Positions 35,850 through 45,665 of a stretch of DNA of 64,000 bases are shown in pieces; within the stretch, counting starts at the first letter, position 1; each line of letters opens with the position of its first letter. Source of the DNA: Aquilaria yunnanensis (taxonomy: Eukaryota; Streptophyta; Magnoliopsida; Malvales; Thymelaeaceae); NCBI GenBank assembly GCA_039654915.1, contig CM077593.1:119095413-119159412 (forward strand), written 5' to 3'. A program made the position numbers and the translations under genes. Under the pieces are notes generated by a model, which did no database searches, was not told the origin of the DNA, and saw only the letters and a program-made list of their open reading frames with translations.

Positions 35850-36149
35850 TTCTACATTCAAATGAATGTCCCCTACTTACACTAGCCTTGCAAGCTCGTA
35901 AATAGGCGAGTGGATATACATGCCCTAAGAATCAACTTGAAGATCCTATATGGCTATCCTTCATGGTCCTAAAAATAGTAGCATCTTAAGGACTGGACCC
36001 CCAATACACAAGGGACACAATAAGGGGAGTCATGGTGCCTTAGCAGTAGATGCGGAATTGACACCTGTAGACCTTCTCACAAAGGTATTTAAGCGTTTAA
36101 ATTATTGCATTCGCCTATGCGTATTCTTTTTTTATGTTCATTGGTAGGG

Positions 36150-36900
36150 CACCATTCCTAGACAAGGGCCATCCTCACTAGACTCCTATCAATAGGCAAA
36201 CAAGAAATTATTTCCATGATTTCATCCTTTACACTCCTGTTAGTGATCTTGCCCATAGCATGATCCTCCTCAACCAGGAATGAATGAAGGCACGTGAGCA
36301 TCTGACCACCTGCCAACACCACCTCTAAAGGCCACCCTATAGTGAGAAAAGGGAAACAAAGTAAGGAAAGTGAGGTAGCATCCTCTGCATAAATTGGAGT
36401 TGTCTACACCATCTAAATTGAAGTCAGCACATCAATAAATGGACTATTAACTCCCAATAAATGGATTCTTAACTCCTAATTTAGAATTAACATTTAAAGT
36501 GTTATATTGATTTACAGGTCTAGGTCTAAAGCGCAGGAGAAGACCCCTTATTCAAAAGCAATCAAAGCTCACCTTGAAAATTGGTAAACATTTTACCTAA
36601 TGGCCCTTTACAACTTGAAGATAGCCTGGAGACAGGCCAAGGAGAATCCACTTAAGAACTCGAAGAAGGGACAGAAACACCCAAGGTGGGCAAGCCTGGC
36701 AACAAACTTAGCAATCATGAAGGCATAAGTTCAAAGTATAGTGCCCCTAGCCAGTGGAAGGAATCTTTGCTTGGGGAGAATGGGTCTTCCAATAGGGTAC
36801 CAAACTGCACATGTACCTAGAAAAGGGAAAACGCACCGTTGTACCTAATTTCCAACAAATAAAAATAATTGAAAAAGCTCTACCTCCTAAATTTTTTTTT
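36150..36900. other. Non-coding interior of the gypsy element where reverse transcriptase would be expected
   Basis: No RT, RNase H or integrase motif could be found in any frame between the protease remnant and the tandem array. The enzyme genes appear deleted rather than only mutated. Confidence 0.5.
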
Positions 36901-36904
36901 TGCA

Positions 36905-37350
36905 TCAATCTTGATGCTTCTCAACCTTTGAATGTGTGATTCTAAGGTATTGGCCTTGGACTTATAAATAGGTTCTAATGATTCTTGGCCTCTAAATGTA
37001 TGATCCTGGGTATTGACCTCCGTCTTATAAATAGACCTCTAAAGCTTCTCGACCTACGAATGTATAATTTTGGGTATCGGCTTTAGCCTCATAAATAGAC
37101 CTTTAATGCTTCTTAGCATCTAGATGTGTAATTTTGGGTACCAACCTTGGCATCATAAACAAGCGTCTAATGATTCTTGGCCTCCAGATGTGCAATTCCA
37201 AGTATTAGCACCAACTTTATAAATGGGCCTCTAAATGTGCAATTCCAGGTACTAATCTCAACTTTATAAAAAGACCTTCAACACCTTGCAATCTTTAGAT
37301 TGACTATTTCGAGTATTGACCATAACCTTAGAAATATGCCTAAAAGATTT
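36905..37350. repeat. 64-bp tandem repeat array in the 3' region of the gypsy element
   Basis: The word AATGCTTCT / AATGATTCTTGG recurs at 36913, 36977, 37041, 37105 and 37169, each 64 bases apart. It is followed each time by TCTAAATGTGTAATT-like, GGGTATTGACC-like and ATAAATAGACC-like words. Shorter, more diverged copies continue to about 37350. Copies differ at many positions. Confidence 0.8.
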
Positions 37351-38081
37351 TTAGTCGCCAGGTGAACGATCTCAAATGACTACATCGACCTGAGGCAAGG
37401 CCTTAAGTGCCATTAGTCTCTGCGCATAGTCACGATTAGTGACCTCAACCTTAAGGCATGTTTAGATGAGGACATGTTCTTCTAGAACAAATGCAAGGAT
37501 CCTTATCTTGTAACCCCACTTTCCTTACAAGAAAAGGTTGGCAGAAAATATTGCCATATAGCAAAAACATGGTCTAACAAATCTGTTGTGCTCATATCAA
37601 TAAAGAAGGTTTTTGCTACAAGGCCTATGAATGCAACCTACGAGACTAGATGACATGGCACTCTACGGAAGTAGAGGCAAGGCATCTAGAAAGAAAGCAT
37701 TAAAACCATCATTTTTTACAAACTCCTGGGCCAATGCACGAAGTCTCCTCTTATGGTACTAGGATACCTGATTGACAAGAGCCTCACAGAGAGCATATGG
37801 ATGAGACATGTCCAACTCTAGGTAGGCCTCCTCCACTTAGTAGTGGCACTAAACAAAGCCATTAAATAACTTTTGAATTAACCTCCTTTTGGTGTATTTT
37901 TTGCTCATCCTACCTTCTTCAAGAGTTGTTCATTCGTAGCCTATTGCTCGATTGTCTTTTTCTAGCGCTCCTTTAAGGTAAGAGCGGCAAGAGAAGATGA
38001 CTTATCCATTGCTTGAAGTTTATCCTCTAATAATTTCTTCTCATTTTCGAAGGCATCCACCTTCATGGCCAGCTTTTCATT

Positions 38082-38908
38082 CTAACCTAAAACCCATTTC
38101 CACTCCTTCACTAGTGTGTGATTGGTTTCTTTTAGGGCCTCCACCCTAGTAGCCATCCCCTTTAGCATGATACATGCATAACCAAAGGGCCCAGGTAAGC
38201 AAAACATCCAAAGATGGACAAAGTAAAAAAAGAAAAAGAAAAAGACAAAACAAATAAGGCATAACCGAAGAAAAGTTGAACCCTCGCATCTCAAGCTTAT
38301 AAAGGGATAAATCCAATGATTCTCTAGTAAAAAGTGGTCCCGTGGAAGGGCAAGCCCCTTTAACATCCTCTGAAGAATAGAATCATTGTCAAGAGTAGAC
38401 CTATCCTTACTTATCCAAAAATAGGGGTTATATGGCACACCATCATGCATCCGAAAGTATGCCTTATGTGACTTTCAGTGGTTTGTCTCGAAGACCTCCA
38501 ATTGCAAGTGATTTGTAAAGTTAGGAATCTTTCTTGAATTTTCTACTTGAGCCCCCAGTTTTTGGGTCGAGTATCTTCACTTTGAGTCCTTTAAGCTTTC
38601 ACTGAGCCTTGGGCATCGACTACAAGGAAAGTTCTGTGAATGGTATTGGACCCTAGTGACATGGGAGGGAGAGCCTCGGTACCCCCAACAAAACCTGAAA
38701 AATGGGGTAAACAATGGGCAACCAAGGAACATAAAATTACATAAAAGAGGTCCCAAGCTTTGGGCCTAGATAAAATGGGTGGATTACCAGAATGAGGAAT
38801 ATATTGGATGGGGGCCCCTGTAATAGCACCCCAATGTCCAGCATTGGAAAGCTCCCTCTGTCCTTGTCCACTACTACCACAGGAGTAAGCCCGAATGACC
38901 TTTGACAT
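38082..38908 (-). pseudogene. Antisense ORFs of the gypsy element
   Basis: Two minus-strand frames, 38908-38591 (start MSKVIRAYSCGSSGQGQREL) and 38450-38082 (contains PYNPYFWISKDRSTLDND and LKGLALPRDHFLLE), lie between the tandem array and the 3' LTR. They run opposite to gag and protease. I cannot assign a function. Antisense extra ORFs in this position are known from some Tat-lineage elements; the match here is by arrangement only. Confidence 0.5.
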
Positions 38909-39789
38909 TTTTTCTAATAGGCTGAAGCCCCCTCTTTTGCTGTGGCATGCTTCTAAGGAATAACTTGGTCAACCTCTAACGCATTAAGGATGTTTCTGGC
39001 TCTCCTGAAGAGCCTCGATAACAATGCCATATTTTCTTACAATTTCATGCATGTAGCTGTAAAGCCCTAACATGAAACAAGCCATAGTGTTAACATAGAA
39101 AACTGCTAAAAGTGGGGAAAATACTAAGGTAAAACTTACTGCTCCCAATAATGCCAATAAACAAGGAATCCAAAAACTTGCCTTTATGCGTGAAGCTTAG
39201 GAAACTGGGTTTAAGTCTATAGACATGGCCAGCTAGTCCTGTAGACATTAAGGGTGACCTTTTTCAGGCACTGCCAGATGAATAAAAACAGTGTTCCCTT
39301 CATATTGTCCTTCATTACCTCCAAGAAGTAAAGTACAATCTTTCGGGAGGCCATAAAAGCTTTATACTTGGTCTCTAAGCGATAAGGCTCAGTTACCTAT
39401 GAATGAGTTACCGGTCCACTCGCATGGAAAATCCCAATTACCATTCAACGACACAAAAAACAACCTCTCCTAGCAATGGCAAAGGGGAAAGAAAACTTGT
39501 GGAAAAAGCGATAATGGATCAAAGACTAAGAAAGCTATAGAAGGTCTCTATCAGCATTAAAGAATAAAATAAAAATAGCCAGTTTAAGAAGGACCTAGCT
39601 CCTGCAGCATAGCAAGCCACCAAGAAAGCACTAATAAGCAAAAAAATAGTTAGGGCCAACTAGGACAAAGGAATCTAAAATTAATTGCACAGTTGAGATA
39701 CTACGGGGTGGATGGGGAAGCAAAAGCCCACCTTAACTTGATTCACATAAATGGTCATTCTCCTTTTATTTTCACATTAGAAAAAGGCC

Positions 39790-40284
39790 TGTTAATACCT
39801 GAATGGGCCATGGGCCATTAAAGGGGAGCATAACTCACTAAAGATGAAGTAAGAGAATTTGATCATGTTCGAGTGAAGATTGTGCTTGAGGCCATTAGAT
39901 AAATAGTCTGTGCAAAGCAAAGACTCGTAAAATAAAAGGTTAATGAGTTGACTGTTAACTGGATAAGCTCCTTCCCCACCTCTTTACGATCACGTAGCCA
40001 ATTATGCCATGAGAGTAAATCCCCTCCCCCTCTCCAACAACTGTGGCATGATAAGGCTTATATAAGTTAGGAGTCCAAGAGAGAATATGTACACAGAATA
40101 ATACCCTACTCTCACATTCTAACACCCTATCGTCTTTTAGGGTTTTTTATTGACTTAAGTATCATAATGCATTCTCCAAAAACACAATCCCAAAGACTTC
40201 TACCCTATCTTTTGTTGCAAGCAACCGAACACCATGTTCAGCTTTGAGCATCTCAAGCATCCCACTTAAATTGTTCAAATATCA
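39790..40284 (+). repeat. Right LTR of the gypsy element
   Basis: 495 bp from TGTTAATACC to about AATATCA. It includes a TATA-like GCTTATATAAG near 40055 and aligns throughout with the two parts of the left LTR. Confidence 0.78.
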
Positions 40285-40769
40285 AGTATGATGCAAGAAT
40301 TACATTACCTTGCCCCACGATTTAATGCCATCGTTCTACTTCACCATCATGTCCACGTCGATGCATACTCACAACCCACATGTTGGACACAAATAATTTA
40401 TGAATAAACAAGGAGGCTAATTTAAAAAAAAAAAAAAAAAAGACAAAACAAGAAAGTTGTACGTGGAATCTCAATTAGTTTCGAGCAATCCTTTGACAAA
40501 CCCTTCTATTTCTCTAAGGAATAATATAAATGCGCCTTTGACATTTTGCCAAAAAATCCCTAATATAAGTTCTTTTTTGGATGTAAATTAATTTTATTGT
40601 CCTTACTGGCTGAATTTACTGTCCCCGACTGCTCACTTCACATGGTTTTGTTACCCCCCCCCCCCCCCCCCCCAACTTGTATCCCCCATCTTTCAAACAC
40701 ATACACTTACCACTGAAAATTTAATTCTGTTAATAACCGTTATAATAGAAATGAGAAAATGCCTACTGT
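40285..40769. other. Spacer with poly-A and poly-C runs
   Basis: Contains an A run at about 40423-40441 and 20 C at 40654-40673. No gene or element ends were seen. Confidence 0.5.
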
Positions 40770-41635
40770 GGACCTCCTAGCTTTCTTCCCTAAAAATTTT
40801 GCCCCTCTGACTTATGCATCTAATTATTTAGGCCCTGTCCTCACCAATTCCAGCCGCCCTTTTAAGGATTGGAGCCCTAAATTTTCCCTTAACAACATCG
40901 GCTCTAATTACCTAATCACATATTAATCACCTGTCGACCATCTTATCCGTCGAACCCGACTCTACGCTTAGCCGACAACCATCGCCTCCGTATCCGTCTC
41001 GCTCCATCTCGGTCTCCCTCGCCTCCGTATTCATGTCATGATTACCAAAATGAACAGTGAGTTTGGAGGCGCGCTTGGTGAGGATAACGAGGATGTCGTC
41101 GGTTTCCCCTTCGAATAGACACACGAGAACAGGAGGAAGCACGAAGACCGGAGAACACGAGGAGCGCCGTTCACGCAATTACCGTCTGATTTGAAGCCTC
41201 CGCGTCGAAGTTCCTCCGCCTGAGATCTGGCGACCGATCGGTAATCAGATCAACCACCAAACAATCGGCCAATCGATCAATCAAATCGATCGAACAATCG
41301 GCCAATCAGACTCGAGCAGCGAAATCAAACGGGCCGTCGGTGGTTGTGGCTGGTGATTTGCAGTCACGATTGGCGGAGGAGGAGGAGGGGCGGCAGGGCT
41401 GGAGGGAGAGGCGGAAGAGGAGGGAGGTTGTGGCGCGATTGGCGGAGGAGGAGGGCCGCGGGGGTGGGGGCGGGGGCGGAGGCGGAGGAGGAAGAGAGGC
41501 ATGGAAGGAGGCCGACGGTCGATTGGAGACGGGGGACGAGGAGACAATTTTGGGATTGAGGGTGTGAGGGTTAGGTTGTTAAATGAAGAAGTCTGTGGGG
41601 CAAAATTTCTGTAAAAGAATGTTAGGAGGGTAAAA
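40770..41635. mobile_element. TIR element with GC-rich, gene-like interior
   Basis: The left end (CCTCCTAGCTTTCTT, then AAATTTTGCCCC, then GACTT) is matched in inverted order by 41580-41630 (AAGTCTGTGGGGCAAAATTT, then AGAATGTTAGGAGG). The TIR is about 45 bp and imperfect. Between them is a GC-rich block (40930-41560) unlike the surrounding AT-rich DNA, with Pro-rich and Gly/Arg-rich open frames on both strands that match no family I know. It could be a captured promoter/exon piece. No TSD was fixed. Confidence 0.5.
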
Positions 41636-41639
41636 ATTA

Positions 41640-42830
41640 GATTTCCCTTTTTTTGTTAGACATGTCAGAAAAGAAAACAAAAAATTTGTTAAATTAACGT
41701 GACTCATCCTATTGTTCCAAGAAAAAAAAAAGTTACACAACTTGTTCCAAATTTTACTCGAGTAGTTTATATATCTGATCCTAGCATGAAGCCTAAGAAA
41801 AGAAACATACAAACTTGAAATTGATTCCAAGTCTCAATTAGGATCAATTTAATAAGGTGAAGTTAATACATTTTCTAGTCCACTTGATCAAAACATTTTT
41901 ACTTTGCCCTTCAAAGAGCCAGTAATTATGCTTTGTACCACACCCAACTATTAACCTTAAGCTGAGACGTTTTCTGTCCAAGACGACGGAGTATAGTGGT
42001 GCACGATGTCGATGGACGCTAGGAGGATGTGATCGGGCGGTCGTGGGAGTAGGTTGGCTAATTGCAGGGACATTGAAAGAGTTTGATTTGGAAGGGTGTG
42101 GTGAATCGACGATAGGAGTGGGCGGTAGGGTGGGATCCAGGAGGGGAGTGGTGAATCAATTACAGGGTCAGGGGTAAGGGCTGTGGCGGCTGGGTCAGGG
42201 CTAGGTGTGACTCCATCAACCTTCCGCACCCTCAACCACCACCACATGGGCCACATCTGAGATCGATAATCGTTGAGCTAAGCTTTTGAGATTGACTTGC
42301 TAGTTGGTATATCTCAGGTCGTCGTCTCCGTAGCAAGCTAGGCACAGTTGAGCGCAAGGAAATCGGTGAAAACAGGAGGCGGCGGCGAAGGATCTAGTCT
42401 AAGATGATAGGGGCAACTGTGTCTTTTTACACACCGGGTCACAAGCGCGACCCGACCCGAAACATGAAAATGCGTTAACACCACCACATTAATGCAAAAC
42501 GAACTGGCAACAAACTTCCGAGTTAACCCAAATTTGCTTCTAAGATATGCATTACTAGGCTTGATTTTGGACTCTTCATACAAAATTAATATGATCGTGT
42601 TTGAATTTTCAGGCAAATTTAAAATTAATTTTGTTATTTGTCAAGGCAATTTAAAAAAAAAAAAAAAGAAAACAAATAATATACTTATGTGTCACAATAT
42701 TCTTAAATTTTTTTTAAAAAAATTGAAAACCAACAATAAATTTGTGATAACATGACTTAGATTCAAGACCTAAATATCTATTGCTGCCTTCAATAATAGT
42801 AACTCGGACAATTAACCTGCTTAACTACAA
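41640..42830. other. Mixed region with an unassigned GC-rich patch
   Basis: A GC-rich patch at 41960-42460 has a 99-codon minus-strand frame (42256-41957; contains LANLLPRPPDHILLASIDIV) that I cannot identify. It may be another captured gene fragment. The remainder is AT-rich with poly-A. Confidence 0.35.
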
Positions 42831-42835
42831 AGTGG

Positions 42836-43795
42836 ACCAATTCAAACCTTGAAGTTTGATGTATCGGTCAGTTTAGTCCTTCAACACAACTTGATTCTCA
42901 TGTGGAGGCACGTGATCATGACATCGTCTGCCTTTAACGAATTGGCAACTCTCCAGCTCTTTCCTCCAATCGTCCGGCACCTCAGCAGCCATAGCAGTCC
43001 CTTCCCCTGCCCCCTCTTCCGCTCGATCACCATCTCTCAACCACTTTTAATTTCTGCTACATCCAGCCTCACACGACCCGCCCCACCTCTCCTACCAAGC
43101 TCTAATTCAACCTTTCTAATTCTAAATTCCACTCTTTGATCATCAGCTAATTAATCTCCAGTGAAAGAAAAAACAAAAACACAGACACTATTTGAAAGCT
43201 AGTGACTAAAATTGATTCGATGATAAAACAAGGGAATGATCGAAATGAAGCTTCATGGGCATCAGCAATTACTAGCGCAAAAGCCATGGCTCCTAGCCAT
43301 GTTGGGCACCGCCTCACCGCCTCCTTGGCCTGCCGCCTCATCGTCATCAACTTCACCCAGGCCCTCACCTCCTACTCCAACGCTACCTTCTACTCCTTCA
43401 CCAACGCGGCAACGCCGACCCCAAAACTGAGGCCACCGCCATATACACCCACTACACCACCACCCCCACCCCCACCCAAATCTTCATAATCCTCCACTAT
43501 GCCACATTCCGCGCTGTCCCCCCGTTCTCGACCACGGAGATTCGCACTGCCTTCGATGCCTTCAAAGGCCTCTAGGCCACGACTCCCTCCTCTGGGCAGC
43601 TCTCAACGCATGCGGTAACACCCTCTTCCTTGAGCGTGAGGTTGGTGCAGTGGGGATGTCAAAGGATTAGTGGCTCCATTAAAGGCCTGACAACATTCAT
43701 GTCACATGCTGTCACGCAAGGTTTTCACTGAGTTAAAGGAACAAATTAACCGATTTTACAAAGTTCAGGGTTTGAGTTGATGCGGTTCATTGTTT
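42836..43795. mobile_element. TIR element with GC-rich cargo (MULE-like)
   Basis: AATTCAAACCTTGAAGTTTG followed by CGGTCAGTTTAGTCC at the left is inverted at 43735-43785 (GGAACAAATTAACCG, then AAAGTTCAGGGTTTGAGTTG). The interior (42900-43680) is GC-rich with an open plus-strand frame containing SHVGHRLTASLACRLIVINF and a Pro-rich run. No stable product is recognised and frames break after about 95 codons. Ends are approximate and no TSD was found. Confidence 0.5.
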
Positions 43796-44008
43796 AGGGT
43801 GCAAACTGTCTGGGTTGCTATAATTTAGGGGGGTAATATGTATTTAGGCCTAGATTCAATTGCGAAGGGAAAAGAATGTTAGCAATAATACTGATGTAGT
43901 ACTCACTCGTCACTATGTTTCAATTTAGTTTATTTAAATTTTCACGCAGTTTTAGAGAGTTTGTCCTTTAGTATAAGAGAAATGATATTTAGTGGTAGTG
44001 AATAATAA

Positions 44009-44398
44009 GGGTAAAATCCATATGTAGTCCTCTAACTTTAAGAGTTGTCCTAATGTGGTCCCTTATCTCTAAAAGTGGATATTAAAGTCCCCTAACTCAA
44101 CTAACGTGTCCTATTTTGGTCCCTACTGTCAGTTCTGCCGTTATGTTGGATGGAAAATTGCCTACATGGCACTTACTTTGCCACGTGGCATCCTATGTCA
44201 TAACAATAAGTGGCTAGAATAAAAGAACAATAAATAATAGGCTAAAATTGATGAAACACATAATTCTAAGGACTTTAAGTGACATTAATCCCTAATTTCT
44301 ATCTTCCCCAAATCTTCTTGGATTCGACCTCGCCGTCGTCGACCACCTCCAGCCTAGCGGCTGCTAACCGGAAATCCGCCTTGATACCCACTCGCCAG
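44009..44398 (+). repeat. Left TIR of the Pack-MULE
   Basis: 390 bp. The inner 90 bases or so (from about 44310) are homologous to the 5' end of the captured B-box gene, so the gene-derived sequence is present in both TIRs. Confidence 0.88.
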
Positions 44399-44559
44399 CT
44401 GATCAGAAGATCCAGAATGAGGACCGAGGCAAAGTCCTCGGAGCAGTGAGTGACTGTGAATGCCCGAAAACAACCATACCAGACATACAAACTCGGATTC
44501 GGATCAGATTCTGAGACAAACAAAACACAAATGAAAAGCCTGTTGGGATTTACACTTAC

Positions 44560-44985
44560 CTGCCCACCTTCTCCTCTTCTTCTGCGCATCATCTCTTATC
44601 GTCATAACATTAGGAGACCAGCCGCCGCCGTCCTCCGCACAAAACTCAATGACGACACTGATCCTTTTCTTAAATCCCCCGCTTATCTTCGTTTCCAAGA
44701 GACCCATCAACCAGGCAAGTCTCCCTCTTTTACGCTTTTCTCGTCTCATCCAACACTTGCTCAAGACTAGCCTCTCCTCTCCTTTCGTCGAATCGAATTG
44801 ATTACTCTCCCCGCAGAGCCTCTTTTTGTGGATCCTTACGCTTCCTGTTTTCTTCCTTCCAACGCTGGGATGGATTCGAAGCGCCACCCTGGATCGGACC
44901 ATTATTGCATTGCCACCAAGTTCATTGATGATAAATTGCTGGGTACGCTGAAGCAAATGGATGGACCGAAGCAGGTTTCTTCTGA
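44560..44985 (+). pseudogene. Captured fragment of an LCMT-like SAM-dependent methyltransferase gene
   Basis: The exon ending at 44714 encodes LRTKLNDDTDPFLKSPAYLRFQETHQP. A GC-AG intron follows (44715-44816, donor AG/GCAAGT). The next exon from 44817 encodes PLFVDPYASCFLPSNAGMDS and [20 protein letters not shown]. This matches the N-terminal part of the plant leucine carboxyl methyltransferase-like family. The homology stops near 44975-44985, before the SAM-binding motifs. The retained intron shows capture from genomic DNA, not from mRNA. It lacks a start region and most of the enzyme, so it is not functional. Confidence 0.75.
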
Positions 44986-45347
44986 TCTTCCAGCAGATCT
45001 CCAAAGTTACTCGCTGGAGCAAGGAGGCCGAAAGGGCAGGACTTGACCGCCGAGGCGGCGGAGTCAACGAAAGGCTCAACAGGGGTCCGGTCGTGGCGGC
45101 GGGCCAGAGGATTTGCGTTGTGTATGTCGCGGTCGCATGTGACGCAGAGCGTTGCTGAGTCTGCTTTGCAGAAGAACACGGCTGGAGCCTGCTCGCAGAG
45201 CTCGCACAGCCACACGTGCTGGTGGATCTTGGCGTCGCAGTTGAGGCAGAGGCAGGCCGAATCGACCTGGCGAGTGGGTATCAAGGTGGATTTCCGGTTG
45301 GTAGCGGGTAGGCCGGAGGTGGTCGGCGACGGCGAGCTCGAATCCAA
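44986..45347 (-). pseudogene. Captured fragment of a CONSTANS-like B-box zinc finger gene
   Basis: The minus-strand frame encodes a truncated first B-box ([14 protein letters not shown]) joined directly to a second B-box ([20 protein letters not shown], then [23 protein letters not shown]), then [12 protein letters not shown]. The order and Cys/His spacing are those of CONSTANS-like proteins, whose first box is normally complete; here its start and its end are missing. The start codon position at 45345-45347 reads TTG, not ATG. The CCT domain is absent. A captured, broken fragment. Confidence 0.82.
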
Positions 45348-45655
45348 GAAGATTTAGGGAAGATAGAAATTAGGGATTAATGTCACTTAAAGTCCTTAGA
45401 ATTATGTGTTTCATCAATTTTAGCCTATTATTTATTGTTCTTTTATTCTAGCCACTTATTGTTATGACATAGGATGCCACGTGGTAAAGTAAGTGCCATG
45501 TAGCCAATTTCCATCCAACATAACGGCAGAATTGACAGTAGGGACCAAAATAGGACACGTTAGTTGAGTTAGGGGACTTTAATATCCACTTTTAGAGATA
45601 AGGGACCACATTAGGACAACCCTTAAAGTTAGGGGACTACATATGAATTTTACCC
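45267..45655 (-). repeat. Right TIR of the Pack-MULE
   Basis: 389 bp, inverted copy of 44009-44398; includes the first codons of the B-box fragment. Confidence 0.88.
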
Positions 45656-45665
45656 TGAATAATAA

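Larger units (their letters stand above)
30995..40284 (+). mobile_element. Decayed Ty3/gypsy LTR retrotransposon (Tat-like layout) with nested solo LTR
   Basis: Left LTR 30995-31257 plus 33680-33909 (about 490 bp after removing the insert); right LTR 39790-40284 (495 bp). Shared landmarks: GATACCCGAATGG / AATACCTGAATGG at the start, CACGTAGCCAATCA / CACGTAGCCAATTA, AAGGCCTATATAA / AAGGCTTATATAA, GTTGTAGGCAACC / GTTGCAAGCAACC and AAGCATCCCACT. A purine tract (GAAAAAGGCC) precedes the right LTR. The interior has degraded gag, an aspartic protease, no recognisable reverse transcriptase or integrase, a 64-bp tandem array and antisense ORFs. The LTRs are diverged, so the insertion is old; no matching TSD was found. 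Confidence 0.78.
44009..45655. mobile_element. Pack-MULE with 390-bp TIRs carrying two gene fragments
   Basis: It starts GGGTAAAATCC and ends GATTTTACCC-like (ATTTTACCC). A perfect 10-bp duplication TGAATAATAA flanks it (43999-44008 and 45656-45665). TIRs are 44009-44398 and 45267-45655, about 95% identical by eye. There is no transposase. The interior holds a plus-strand fragment of a SAM-dependent methyltransferase gene, with an intron, and a minus-strand B-box zinc finger gene fragment whose 5' end runs into the right TIR. This is the standard structure of a gene-capturing Mutator-like element. Confidence 0.9.

Noticed and set aside
30985..40295. Target-site duplication for the gypsy element
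   Set aside because: AGAGG before the left LTR and AGTAT after the right LTR do not match; the ends are too decayed to claim one.
41281..41567. Pro-rich and Gly-rich frames on both strands
   Set aside because: GC-rich low-complexity sequence within a TIR element; complementary frames are both open, as expected from composition.
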